A stretch of DNA of 64,000 nt from Tetracentron sinense (Eukaryota; Streptophyta; Magnoliopsida; Trochodendrales; Trochodendraceae): NCBI GenBank assembly GCA_015143295.1, contig CM026565.1:33798052-33862051 (forward strand), given 5' to 3'. A program made the position numbers and the translations under genes. The notes beneath the pieces are model-generated. The model ran no database searches, was not told the DNA's origin, and saw nothing but the letters and a program-made list of their open reading frames with translations. Of the stretch, positions 35,701-45,445 are shown one piece after another (the first letter of the stretch is position 1; each line of letters starts with the position of its first letter).

Positions 35701-38700
35701 CAAAAATCCTCTAAAATCAAGATCTTTAGAAAATATACATTTGAAGAACCCAAAACCCAAAAATAAGGCCTAGGCCATACGGCTAGAGGCAGCCAGCCGT
35801 ATGGCTAAAAACGTGGCAACTAGCTCCTTCTTCTTTTTGTTGTTGTTACGACTTTAAACGATGATCTTCTTTCTTTGATGTAGCTCTGATACCAAGAGAA
35901 AGGGTTTGAAGGATTTAGGGTTTAGAGAAGAGAAAAGAGAGAAGATAGGAAAAAGAGAGGTTAGGGTAAATTTCTTAGTTAGGGATTAGAGAACCCTGCT
36001 AGCATATTATATAAAGAAATAACATTACATATATGCCATTTTACAATTATACCCCTGATATGACATATATCAACACAAATAATCTCCGAAACTTGAGGGG
36101 CAGGGTTTCCAAGAGAACAATCGTGCAGGTTTAGGTGGAGCTGAGAAAGCATGTCATTCCTCATTGGTTTGAAAAAGCCTCTGTTACTTGAGGGACCGTG
36201 GTTTCCAAGAGAACAATCGTGTTTAGATTGCTACAGATTGGCCTCCAAGAGCTAATTTTAGTCCTTGGAGGAAAGCTAAGGGTTTGGCCTTGTTGGAATC
36301 ACAAACACTAATTTGAGCCGAAAAACCATGTCACTCCTTAGTCCCAAAAAGCCTCTGAAACCCGAGGGGTTGGCTTTCCAAGAGAAAAAGGGTGGAGCCG
36401 TGAAAACATGTCACTCCTTCTTGGTCCCAAAAAAGCCTCTGCTACCTAAGGGGCCAAGGTTTCCAAGAGAACAACCGTGAAAATTAAGGTTGACCTCATC
36501 TTTCAATTGTGGACACCACTCATTATGGATCGAAGAAGATACGACCAGACTACCGCGTTCCAATATCTCAATTTGGTCTTAAAAAGCCTCCTTTACCTGA
36601 GGGGCCAGGGTTTCCAAGACAACAACATTGAAAGTTTAGGGTGACATCATCTTCCAATTGTGGACACCTCTCACTATGGATGGAAGAAAATACGACCAGA
36701 CTATCTTGCTCCAATCTCTCAAGATATCATTAATACTTATGACCTCCCAAAATATGTACATCTTTATAGTATGCACCTTTCACACAACTTAGCTTTAGAA
36801 GTTTTTCTATAATCAGTCACTATTTCTCTCTTCAACAAGACTTGGAAAAGCTAGGTTTTTTTTTCTTTCTTGTTGTAGTGTAAATGCATTGTAAAAAGAA
36901 ATCAATGCCTATGTTGTTTAACAAATGATGCTAGTATAATTATCAAGGTTCAAAATATTGGTATCGGGTGTCGTATCGATAAGTTGATTTTATTGATGTA
37001 TCGGCCATATCGATTGGATAGACTAGGAAAATTAAAATAAGCTAAGATACGCTTGAATATGCAATAAAAAACTTGGATACCTTGCATAAAATTTCTTTTA
37101 ATGCAAATATAAGCTAAAAATAAACTAAATGAAATTCCCCAACTGCATACATATGAGAGTTAAAAAATTTTTAAGTTAAAAAAGACGCACATGGTGATAA
37201 ACAAGTATGAAAAAAAAATAGACTTAGCCAAGTATAGGCAATACAATATAGATATTAAAACCTTACATTCAATGAAATAAATAAGAAAGTATTGAATTAC
37301 GATCATAAGATAAATCACTTACATGATACAAGTTGAAATACCATATTGAGCTTTGTGCCAACTCATACTTTGTGGGATCAGGAATTGAATAGAATGATAT
37401 ATTATGAGTGAGTCAAACATGATGACAATATTGTGGCCAACTCGTGGTATGTGCCTTGGTACAGATGTACGTACGTCCTCTGTAATAAAAAAAGTCCGTT
37501 TTTTTTTTAAATCGTAAATTATTCGTGCATTTTTGCTTTATCGAATTATTTACGAATTATTGGATTATCAAATTATTCGCTAATTTTTCGCGAAATTTAT
37601 GGATTATTTCCGAATTTTCCAAATTATTTTCTCAAACTTGGCAAAAAACTACTTATTTTGTATATTTTTTAATCAAAATTTTTTAGTATATTTATTAATT
37701 TATATTTTATTTGTTCTGAATTTTTCCAAAATTTTCCGAATTTGACCTTTGTCGATTATTCCCGAACCCCGACTTTGTCACTATGCGTGTGACAAACTTG
37801 AGAGCTATCCATAATCGTTACTCAATGCCTGGGATTGAGCATCATGACCATAAGCTCCAGATTAATAGGGCTGGACATCATGATCTTAGCCATAAGAGGA
37901 TGAAGACGCACTCTCATATCCATAACATCCAACTGAATGGCTATGCTCGTCAGCACTTACTCTGAGTGGGTGACACATCATCATTATGATTATCATCATC
38001 ATCATTGTCACACCCATGGAAATAAATATCGCCAAAATTGATGCGAAACGGGCGATACGTATTGATAGTCCCCTATACGATATTTATATTGATACGAAAA
38101 TGGGCGATACGTATCGTTCACTAGTTATTCATGTTTTAATTCATTGTATAATTGTAAATTTGTTTGCTACTTTGTTTTTGAGTCGCTTCCCATGACTTTA
38201 TATTTGGTTCTTATAACTAATTTGATATTTTTTATCTTTAATTTGATTTTTTTTTCTTTAAAATTCTTGATTTTTTTTTTATATGTATTGCCCAAAACCG
38301 ATACGTACAGGTTTCGGTTGAGATCGATACATCCCTCTAAACCATATTTTTAATCCTTGGTCACACCATGCCCTCCAAACCTGTCCATCAGATTAGCCCT
38401 AAGGCTTGCCTCCACCGCCTCCGCTTGCTCCTTCTCAAGCTTATTCATGTGTTAGCATTGCTAGGCTAACCTCCCGAGGGCACTTAGGGAATCAGTATAT
38501 ATATATATATATATTTTAAATTGGTGCAACGGTAGATATTAGTGAATTATGTCAAACCACAAACCAATTCATGGTACGGTTCGTGAACATTAGCGAACCT
38601 CATAATCGTCCTAAATAACTGGTTTGGCGAATTTTATTATTGGGTTCACCGATTTTTCTCCTTGTGTTCAGCAATTTTTTTTCTTCGAGTTTGACAAATT

Positions 38701-41700
38701 TTTCTTTTGGATCTGCGAACCGTTCATAAAAAGACAATTTTTAATGGTTTTTTAAATAAGTGTTTATAATATACTAATTTACCTACGTAATATATATTAT
38801 CATATATATATATATATAAGCGAACCAAGAAACGAATTGTATAATCCTACCCCTAGCGAACCGGGTTCACTCTAGAGTGGCGAACTGCGAACCCGAGTTT
38901 GAACAGACGAACCAGGTAACTGTGGCAGCGATAATGACTATAATTTATTTCTTCTTCGAGGCTTATCCATTTAGACTGCTGCAAATTTGCAAACATTCAT
39001 GGTTTTGCTGACATGGTAGAACTTCAAAATTAGGTAGTAAGAGTGTAAGACTTGTAATTTGTAGTTTTTCCTCACCTTACCCATGCACTCAAGCAACAAA
39101 GGATGGTACATTTTATAAAACCAAGTAAATCAGCATCATCATCCTTGTCCTTATTAAAAAGTAGCACTTTTACAGTGACATGGTTCTTCTCCCTTGTTGT
39201 TTAACAGATACTTTTCCACTTATTGCTTTTTACTTGTTGAGCTTCTCAAACTGTCCAAGTACATTCACTCTGTATCTTCTTTTCTGATTCACCATATTGT
39301 TTACTTTTATTTGAATTTGTATAACACTTTATCAAAAAGATCTTAAGACCTGCATTGCAGTGCAATGACAGAGAATCTGGAGGGTATGCTTCTTGGGAGG
39401 TTACTTGTTGGAGCTGGAATGGGTCTGGGTCCCCCTGTTGCATCTCTTTACGTGGCTGAGGTATAAGAGATAGCAACTGTAGTTATTTCATGGTATTTCT
39501 CAGTCCTTGATGTTAGTGGATACTTCTTTCTTATCTGGTTTTGCCTCGTCTATATGAGCAGGTTTCACCTGCTTTTGTGAGGGGTACTTATGGAAGCTTC
39601 ATTCAGATTGCAACATGTATCGGACTTATGGGGTCTCTGTTTATTGGCATCCCTGCCAAGGGAGTTGTGGGTTGGTAGGAATTTCTGAAATTTAAATGAT
39701 TATTTCGTAATTTGTTTCACTTGTGGTGGAAAATATGGCACAGATTCTGAATATTAAACCTCCCAAATATTATTTTCTAACTCGATATCTCTCAGGTGGC
39801 GGGTGTGTTTTTGGGTATCTGCCATTCCTGCTGCAATGCTTGCTCTTGCTATGGAGTTCTGTGCTGAGAGTCCTCATTGGCTATACAAGGTCATTTGCTC
39901 TCATTTGTGTGTTTCTTCAGAGTTAGATTATTATTATTATATATATATTTAAAAATTTTAAGAGAGGATGCAGTTGAGCTTAGTTTCGATGATGAACAAA
40001 AGATTTCTGTAGTTTTAGTTAAATCCAGTTTATTGTGGTAGGACTATCTATTTGGTTTCTCGCCCATCAGAAACAGTGTATTTTTTTTCTCCTAAACAAA
40101 TTTTGTGCCGCGTGTGGTCTCTTCATATTTATGAATATGAGTCTGGAATCCATAACAAATGCTATCAACTGCTGTTTTGGTATGTACTTGTAAAGAAAGT
40201 AACTGCTCACAATTACTCATTGGTATGGCTCAGCAAGGAAGAAGTGTTGAAGCTGAAGCTGAGTTCGAGAAGCTTTTAGGAGGATCACACGTCATATCTG
40301 CAATGGCAGAATTGTCAAAGTCAGACAGAGGGGATGAAACAGATACTGTGAAATTCTCAGAGTTGTTCTATGGTCGCCATTTCCGAGGTACTTATGATAA
40401 TTGGTACATCTCTCTTTTCCTATGACTTTTGTGCTTGTATCTATTCTTTTTCTTTTAAATGCTTTGTTATTCACTTTTTCGTTTTGCAGTGGTTTTTATT
40501 GGGTCATCCCTATTTGCTTTACAACAGCTCTCTGGTATAAATGCTGTATTCTATTTCTCTTCAACTGTATTTAAAAGCGCTGGAGTACCTTCAGACTTGG
40601 CAAACATATGTATAGGAATTGCTAATATATCTGGTACAGATGACTTCATTCAACAATAGTTAATTTTTATCTAAAAATGAAATTTTGGATTCTGTTTTTT
40701 TGACTGCTTAGTTTCAATGTCATCAGGGTCAGTCATTGCAATGATTTTGATGGATAAACTAGGAAGAAAGGTTCTTCTTCTTGGGAGCTTCTCGGGCATG
40801 GTAATTTGTTTTCATGCATTTTTCTGCAAGAAAACAACTCATATTTTAGCCTATAAAGAGCTGTACACACGTATATGTGGCATTGGGGCTCCACATTTAA
40901 TGTTCTAACTTATGAAATCTCCTGGGGTGGAAATCAACCAGATTGGATGATTGATAACCTAGGAAGCACGGATACGGATACGGATACGGATACGGATACG
41001 GATACGGATACGGATACGGATACGGGATATGATACGGATACGGCAAAACCTAAAAAAACAGGATACGGGTACGGCCAGGATACGTCTGTAATTTTTTTTA
41101 TAAATAATAATAATAATAATAATATATTTTGTATTATAATTACAAAATAACCATTGGTTCAGTTCTCTTTATGTATAAAAAAGATCATGTCCATGTAAAA
41201 GCAAAAGAAATAGGGTCATCTCATCATCCATTAAGCAAAAAAGAAAGTCATCCTATTATCCACTAAGCAAAATATAAAGAAGATCATGTCCATGCAAAAA
41301 CAAAAGAGATAGGGTCACATCCTTGGGTCTCCAAAAAAAAAATTTTAAAAAAAAAAATAGGGTCACACCCTTGGGTCTCCAAAAAAAATTGAAAAAAATA
41401 AAAATAAAAAATCTCGTATCTTGGTCGTATCCCGGCCGTATCCCGAAGTATCCTGGCGTATCGGAGCCGTATCCTAAATTAAAAAATTGTTTTTAATTAA
41501 TGGGATACGTTTCAGCCGTATCCCGTACGTATCCAGCCGTATCCGTATCCGATACGTATCGGATACGGGTACGAGAGGGTATTTGAAGTATCCGTGCTTT
41601 CTAGTTGATAACTATCCAATCTATGGACTTATTTTTTGATGATTGGTCATATTTGTATGATTAATAATCATCTGACTAGGATGATTTTGGTAGGAGCTCC

Positions 41701-43397
41701 CCTAGGTGGGATCCTAGATTGGTCAGTCCTGCTTCTATGTGCATGACCTGTATGGCTTTAGTCAAATAGACTACTTCTACTCTCAGTAGACTCACACCTC
41801 AGTTTTCAAATACTGTAGCTTTCACTATGTTCTCAGAAATCTGATCTCAGCTCTATGCATTGATTGATTCAGGCGGTAGCAATGGGCCTTCAAGTCACTG
41901 CAGCAAGTTTTTATGCACCAGGCTCTGGAGCTCTGTATCTATCTGTTGGTGGCATGCTGTTGTGAGTACTCAACAACTTGGAGATCTTGAAGATGAATAT
42001 ATAGAACCTGATAGCTAAGATCATCTGTTAAGAGTCCAGACGTGTCTAAATAATCAACCAAATACATATTCTACTCACAACGCTGCCATTATTAACTTGC
42101 ATTCCTGTATACATAGTACATACTGCACAACAACCATGAGTTCGTGGATTCAATCCCTACCCATCAAAAGAGAAGCTTTTAAGCTTTTAATAAATTTGAT
42201 GGTTTTCATTCAATTTTCTGAAATGTATGCGTCTTTCAGTCATTATGAGAAAGTGGAACTCAGATGACTGAACATGTTAGAAAAAGTTGGGAAATGCATT
42301 GTTCAAGACATCAGAATGGAGTTGGAATTGATATTTGGATTTTCAAATTCCAAGTTTTGACTCAGCTAAGCAAATGAAATTATCAGCAACTTATCCGAGT
42401 GAAATTTTTTTCGTATAAGATGATGAGTAGTATCATGAATATTTGCAAAAATTTCAGAAGTTGTGCAACAAAGGAACCAAACCCTTTTAATCTATGGTGG
42501 CTGTGAAACAAAGGACCCAAACCCTGGTAGCCTATTGGCTGAAATGGTTTTGGAACCATTTGTACATGACTATTATTTGGAATGGTAGCTGAGAGCAAGA
42601 GAATAGCTTCAGAACTGTTTGGACTCACAATGTTATGTTATGTTGCTAATTGTGAACTTGTTTATGCAGGTTTGTCTTCACGTTTGCATTAGGAGCTGGT
42701 CCAGTCCCAGGTCTCCTCTTACCAGAAATTTTCCCCAGTCGAATCAGGGCGAAGGCTATGGCAGTCTGTATGTCTGTGCATTGGGTAATATTCTTCTTCC
42801 TGTTGCTTTTAATTGGGAAATATTTGTCTGCCTCCTTTCTTTAAGTGTGGCAAACATGGGAGTTGAAATCAAAATCCATATTTTATATGATCTTCCCTCC
42901 CTATAAAATGGAGACCTGTCTGTTTCATTTCTTGGAGTATTGCTGGTACCTTATTTCAGTGACATTTGATTGGAGATATTTGATGTTTCCATATTGTTTG
43001 CATTCCTTTTGAAACTGATGGTATTTCTAGTGGAGGAGATTCATGCGTCATTATTGCTTTTGGGGGCTTTACAGATCATTATTTTTGGTTTTGTTGTAGT
43101 TGTCATCTTATGTTTTTTGTTGCCAAAAGGTTTGAGTACTCTGGGTGTTCTCCTAATTCATGAACTCACTTGCTCATCCTCCCCATAAACCCTTGGGACC
43201 TTGTGATGTTACAGGTGATAAATTTCTTCGTTGGTTTGCTCTTCTTGCGTTTGCTGGAGCAACTTGGGCCACAAGTCTTGTACTCGATGTTTGGTTCCTT
43301 TTGCTTACTGGCAGTGGTTTTTGTGAAGAGGAATGTGGTGGAAACCAAAGGAAAATCACTCCAAGAAATTGAGATAACTCTTCTTCCACAGGAGTAG
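26708..43397 (+). CDS. pGlcT2: Plastidic glucose transporter 2-like MFS sugar porter
   Basis: Thirteen coding exons: 26708-26783, 27124-27235, 27366-27433, 27533-27665, 39361-39460, 39562-39674, 39796-39889, 40234-40387, 40490-40633, 40727-40800, 41873-41961, 42670-42784 and 43215-43397. All are GT-AG and phase-consistent; 484 residues. Sugar-porter signatures are in order: FLFGYHLGVVNE in the first membrane segment, DGVGRRRAFQ loop, GMGLGPPVASLYVAEVSPAF, AESPHWLYK before the central loop, LQQLSGINAVFYFSS, LMDKLGRK, LLPEIFPSRIRAKA and ETKGKSLQEIE at the end. It closely follows Arabidopsis 'probable plastidic glucose transporter 2'. Expected role: sugar transport across a plastid or other endomembrane; the substrate is not shown by sequence. 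The N-terminus is short and not a convincing transit peptide. Intron 4 is 11,695 bp and full of transposons. No lesion is seen. Confidence 0.93.
28480..28630. repeat. Left part of the CCAAGAGAACAA-type repeat array
   Basis: Carries GGGCTAATTTTAGTCATTGG, then AAAGCTAAG...GGAATCACAAAC and ACATCTTTCTCCGTCTTGGTCCC. The same phrases recur at about 36240-36360 on the other side of the copia element, so this is the left fragment of one array that the retroelement split. Confidence 0.7.
32250..34561. mobile_element. Fossil solo LTR (probably Ty3/gypsy) nested in the copia gag region
   Basis: A 2312 bp block with TG...CA type ends (TGTCGGGCCCCAAAATA at the left, GGGGTGCTACA at the right) flanked by ACTAT/ACTAC (32245-32249 and 34562-34566). 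It interrupts the gag zinc-knuckle region of the copia element, so it is younger than that element. It has no internal coding region or second LTR, so it is best read as a solo LTR left by recombination. It contains a four-copy tandem repeat (32960-33215) and a cluster of CGATCGGT words (34120-34350). Confidence 0.75.
32960..33215 (+). repeat. Four-copy tandem repeat inside the solo LTR
   Basis: Each unit of about 60-70 bp runs CTTGTGAGCC(A)GAGGCTA.CACC...TTGGGCTACCAACCTCCTTG. The open frames seen across it merely repeat the same peptide and are not a gene. Confidence 0.85.
36080..36725. repeat. Right part of the CCAAGAGAACAA-type repeat array
   Basis: At least four imperfect units of 90-220 bp share AAAAAGCCTC(T/C)...ACCTGAGGGGCCAGGG, GTTTCCAAGAGAACAA and, in longer units, TTGTGGACACC...ACGACCAGACTA. 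Related phrases lie left of the copia element (28480-28630). Confidence 0.65.
36944..37320. mobile_element. Truncated hAT relic, CGATAC family
   Basis: Begins CAAGGTTCAAAATATTGGT followed by ATCGGGTGTCGTATCGAT. It continues with blocks that match the 4067-4897 element in reverse (CTTGGATACCTTGCA, TTAATGCAAATATAAGC, CATTCAATGAAAT). Similarity fades near 37320, so the other end is missing. Confidence 0.65.
37484..37783. mobile_element. AT-rich TTCGGGAA-type repeat, second copy
   Basis: In reverse orientation it parallels 11886-12210: ends near GACTTTGTCACTATG, with AATTTTCCGAATTT, GAATTTTTCC and AAATTATTTGG-like phrases in the same order. Probably a small hAT-derived family. No target duplication could be fixed. 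Confidence 0.5.
38015..38359. mobile_element. hAT-type MITE, CGATAC family
   Basis: A 345 bp element. Termini are CATGGAAATAAATATCG and the complement of CAAGGATTAAAAATATGG. The interior has GGGCGATACGTAT words near the left end and CCGATACGTA/ATCGATAC near the right. The exact 8-bp duplication GTCACACC is at 38007-38014 and 38360-38367. Confidence 0.75.
40959..41604. mobile_element. hAT-type element with GGATAC hexamer array, in transporter intron 10
   Basis: A 646 bp element with termini CTAGGAAGCACGGATAC and the complement of CTAGAAAGCACGGATAC. The exact 8-bp duplication TTGATAAC lies at 40951-40958 and 41605-41612. The left subterminal region is a pure GGATAC tandem array (about 40969-41033); the right end has inverted GTATCC/CCGTATC words in looser order. 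No coding region. Same family as 7487-7646. Confidence 0.88.
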
Positions 43398-43527
43398 AGG
43401 TATTTTTATTGTTTTAACTTTTCACTTTGCGGTTCTTGATGGTAGAATAGCAATCGGTTATACAAAGTCCTGGGTTTTAGTTTCAGCTAAAATTGTCTAC
43501 TTTAACCCAAAAATGTTGAGCTATGGA

Positions 43528-43564
<37 letters not shown>

Positions 43565-44482
43565 TATATTTGCTGCTTAATATCTTACATTATTTTTTTG
43601 TATTAACCAGTATTACCTTCCCGCTTATGATGACACATCTTGTTTTAAATAACGAATCGATCTTCATATGTATTAACAGAATCTGTTTATCTGCAGGAAG
43701 ATTATAGAAATATTGGAAATAATATTCTTAACGTAGGTGCATATCTGTTCTGTCGGGGGCCGCAGTTTCATTTTGACAACTTGGATTCAAGACGGTGATA
43801 TATACAGAGGTCCATTCATCAGGTGCCTGCTGGATGAGGCCTACGTAAATTCTAAGAGCTTTCCCTTTGGGAAAATGCTGCGCCAATATTATCCTTCTTA
43901 AAATTGTTATTCCTCTCAAATCTGCCCGCTTACTGCAAACATTTTTTTTATATGGACCTGAGGTATACTTCTTCAGACAGCTTGCCTTCAAGCATGAATA
44001 CAGCCATAGCAAATCTATCCATCAGTAGATGCACATTGTATTTGCAGTGCTGCCATGCACTACTTCCGCCAAAATTTATGCTGACGGGATGTCGCAATTG
44101 CTCGACATAGTGCTAATGTTCACTTAACAATTTGTGCTCGATAGTTCCACTGGAGGATTAGAATCCCTGTCATAATTGCTTGTAATGTTGGTATTTCAAT
44201 ACATACTCAAAGGCTATTGCATATTGGAGTTATGAGGGTGACCTCTTTTTCATGTTGCATTTCAAATACATGTTTGAAGGTTAGCAAACTGCAGTGGTCC
44301 ATATTTCTACACTGTTGGATCATGTTCGGGATGCCGAGGATCAGCATTAAATCTGAGGTATACCATTAGCGTGAGTCTTGCAAGCAAGCGAAAGTGGTGC
44401 CGCAATTGAGACCATCTTTTTTTTTTTTCCTTTCAGGAATGTTAAGCATCTTATTTATGCGTTCTACATGTGATAATATCAT

Positions 44483-44560
44483 GATTGGGGGGTTTTGCAC
44501 TTGCCCGGGGGATTTAGTCGGGTGCAAGGCCCAGACACCCTCGTAACTAAACAAAAACAA
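44483..44560 (+). mobile_element. 5'-truncated SINE
   Basis: A 78 bp segment with GGGGGATTTAGTCGGGTGCA, CCAGACACCC and an A-rich end, the 3' part of a widespread type of plant SINE. A 13-bp duplication GTGATAATATCAT flanks it exactly (44470-44482 and 44561-44573), as for LINE-driven insertion. Confidence 0.8.
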
Positions 44561-44646
44561 GTGATAATATCATATTTAATTCCAAAATCAAGGAAAATTC
44601 CGCTAACAAATGCTTTAACATTAGCAGGTACGGTCTAAAAGTTATT

Positions 44647-45042
44647 TGTTACAAACCTTACCAATACTTCAAAAGGCCCTAGGCTGGTTTTAGGAACGGA
44701 AAATTAGGCTCATAAGCTAGCTTTTGGGGATTGTAACATATCACCACCACTCACTTCGGCCTCTCTTTTTTAAAATAGCCCATGGCATTTAGGTAGTTTC
44801 TCTACCTCTCAAATAGCCTGTGACATTTAGGTAGCCCTTTTCCTATGGTAGTTCTCACTCTAACCCATGACGTCTAAGTAGGTCTTTCCTTGGACACTGG
44901 TGAGGCTCAAATTTGAAACATGTTTCTAGCCCTGATACCAAATGTTATGAACCTAACCAATACTCCAAAGTCCAAAAGGACGTAGGGTGTTTAAGGAGTG
45001 GAGCAGAATGTTTAGTCCCATAAGCTATTGGGGATCATAACA
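44647..45042 (-). mobile_element. Fossil TRIM (miniature LTR retrotransposon)
   Basis: Two related terminal repeats of 92 and 100 bp (44647-44738, 44943-45042), each starting TGTTA and ending TAACA, flank about 204 bp of non-coding DNA. Next to the right-hand repeat the minus strand reads TGGTATCAGGGC, a tRNA-iMet-type primer-binding site (44929-44940), setting the orientation. It has no coding capacity, as is normal for TRIMs. The two repeats are clearly diverged, so it is old. Target duplication is not clear. Confidence 0.75.
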
Positions 45043-45445
45043 AAAGTCCTGGAGGATCGGGCAGCAATTTAGACCTGATGTAGGCCTAGGTCAAGGTTCC
45101 CAAATCCCAGACCATGCCAAGGTGGTCCTAGATTCCAAGGTAATGGTTGAACGCAGCCAAGCCCAAACAGTACTCTATCAAGTTCCAAGTAAGATCAATT
45201 TACCGGGATTAGTGACTCCTCAACCATGATTTATGTATATTTCTTCATGTATGTGTGTGTTCCTTTATAGCTCAGTATCACAATGTAAAGAGCCTTCTAC
45301 TGTTCATATTAAATCTTTCATGAAGAAATAATAGGGGTTGGTTTAACTAAGAACAATTCAGATACAGAGCATAGCTTTTATCAAATAGAGCATGCTTATG
45401 TAAATTACAACACACCTTCCATTAACGGCTTCCTTCTCTCTGTGA

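Larger units (their letters stand above)
28636..36075 (-). mobile_element. Fossil Ty1/copia LTR retrotransposon
   Basis: Minus-oriented element of 7440 bp including the nested insertion, about 5.1 kb without it. LTRs of about 182 bp are at 28636-28817 (3' LTR) and 35895-36075 (5' LTR); the inner edge of the latter touches a TGGTATCAGAGC primer-binding site (tRNA-iMet type) at 35883-35894. A purine-rich tract adjoins the 3' LTR at 28818-28831. Parts in copia order on the minus strand: gag (about 35340-34570 and, beyond the insertion, 32250-31950), protease/pre-integrase (about 31880-31400), integrase (about 31200-30400), reverse transcriptase (about 30100-29450) and RNase H (about 29430-28830). 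It is broken, with many interruptions. The LTRs differ at roughly one position in nine, suggesting an age of some millions of years. Flanks CAAAC/CAAAT resemble a 5-bp duplication. Confidence 0.9.
27666..39360 (+). other. Giant intron 4 of the sugar transporter
   Basis: An 11,695 bp intron flanked by a GT donor after ATAAG and a TTGCAG acceptor. It contains a reiterated CCAAGAGAACAA-type repeat, a fossil Ty1/copia element with a nested solo LTR, and a cluster of CGATAC-type hAT relics (36944-38359). The remainder, about 38368-39360, is AT-rich without recognised features apart from simple TA repeats. Confidence 0.85.
43398..45445. other. Tail-to-tail interval, transporter and CDKF;1
   Basis: Contains the transporter 3'UTR, a (TA)n(CA)n microsatellite at about 43529-43566, a short SINE piece at 44483-44560, a TRIM at 44647-45042 and the CDKF;1 3'UTR. 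No other gene is recognised. Confidence 0.6.

Noticed and set aside
36080-36725. Disease-resistance gene remnant
   Set aside because: The repeated units looked briefly like degenerate coding repeats, but no frame stays open over a unit and no NB-ARC or LRR motif is present.
37783-37965. 60-codon His-rich plus-strand frame
   Set aside because: Short, no homology, and it lies between two transposon relics.
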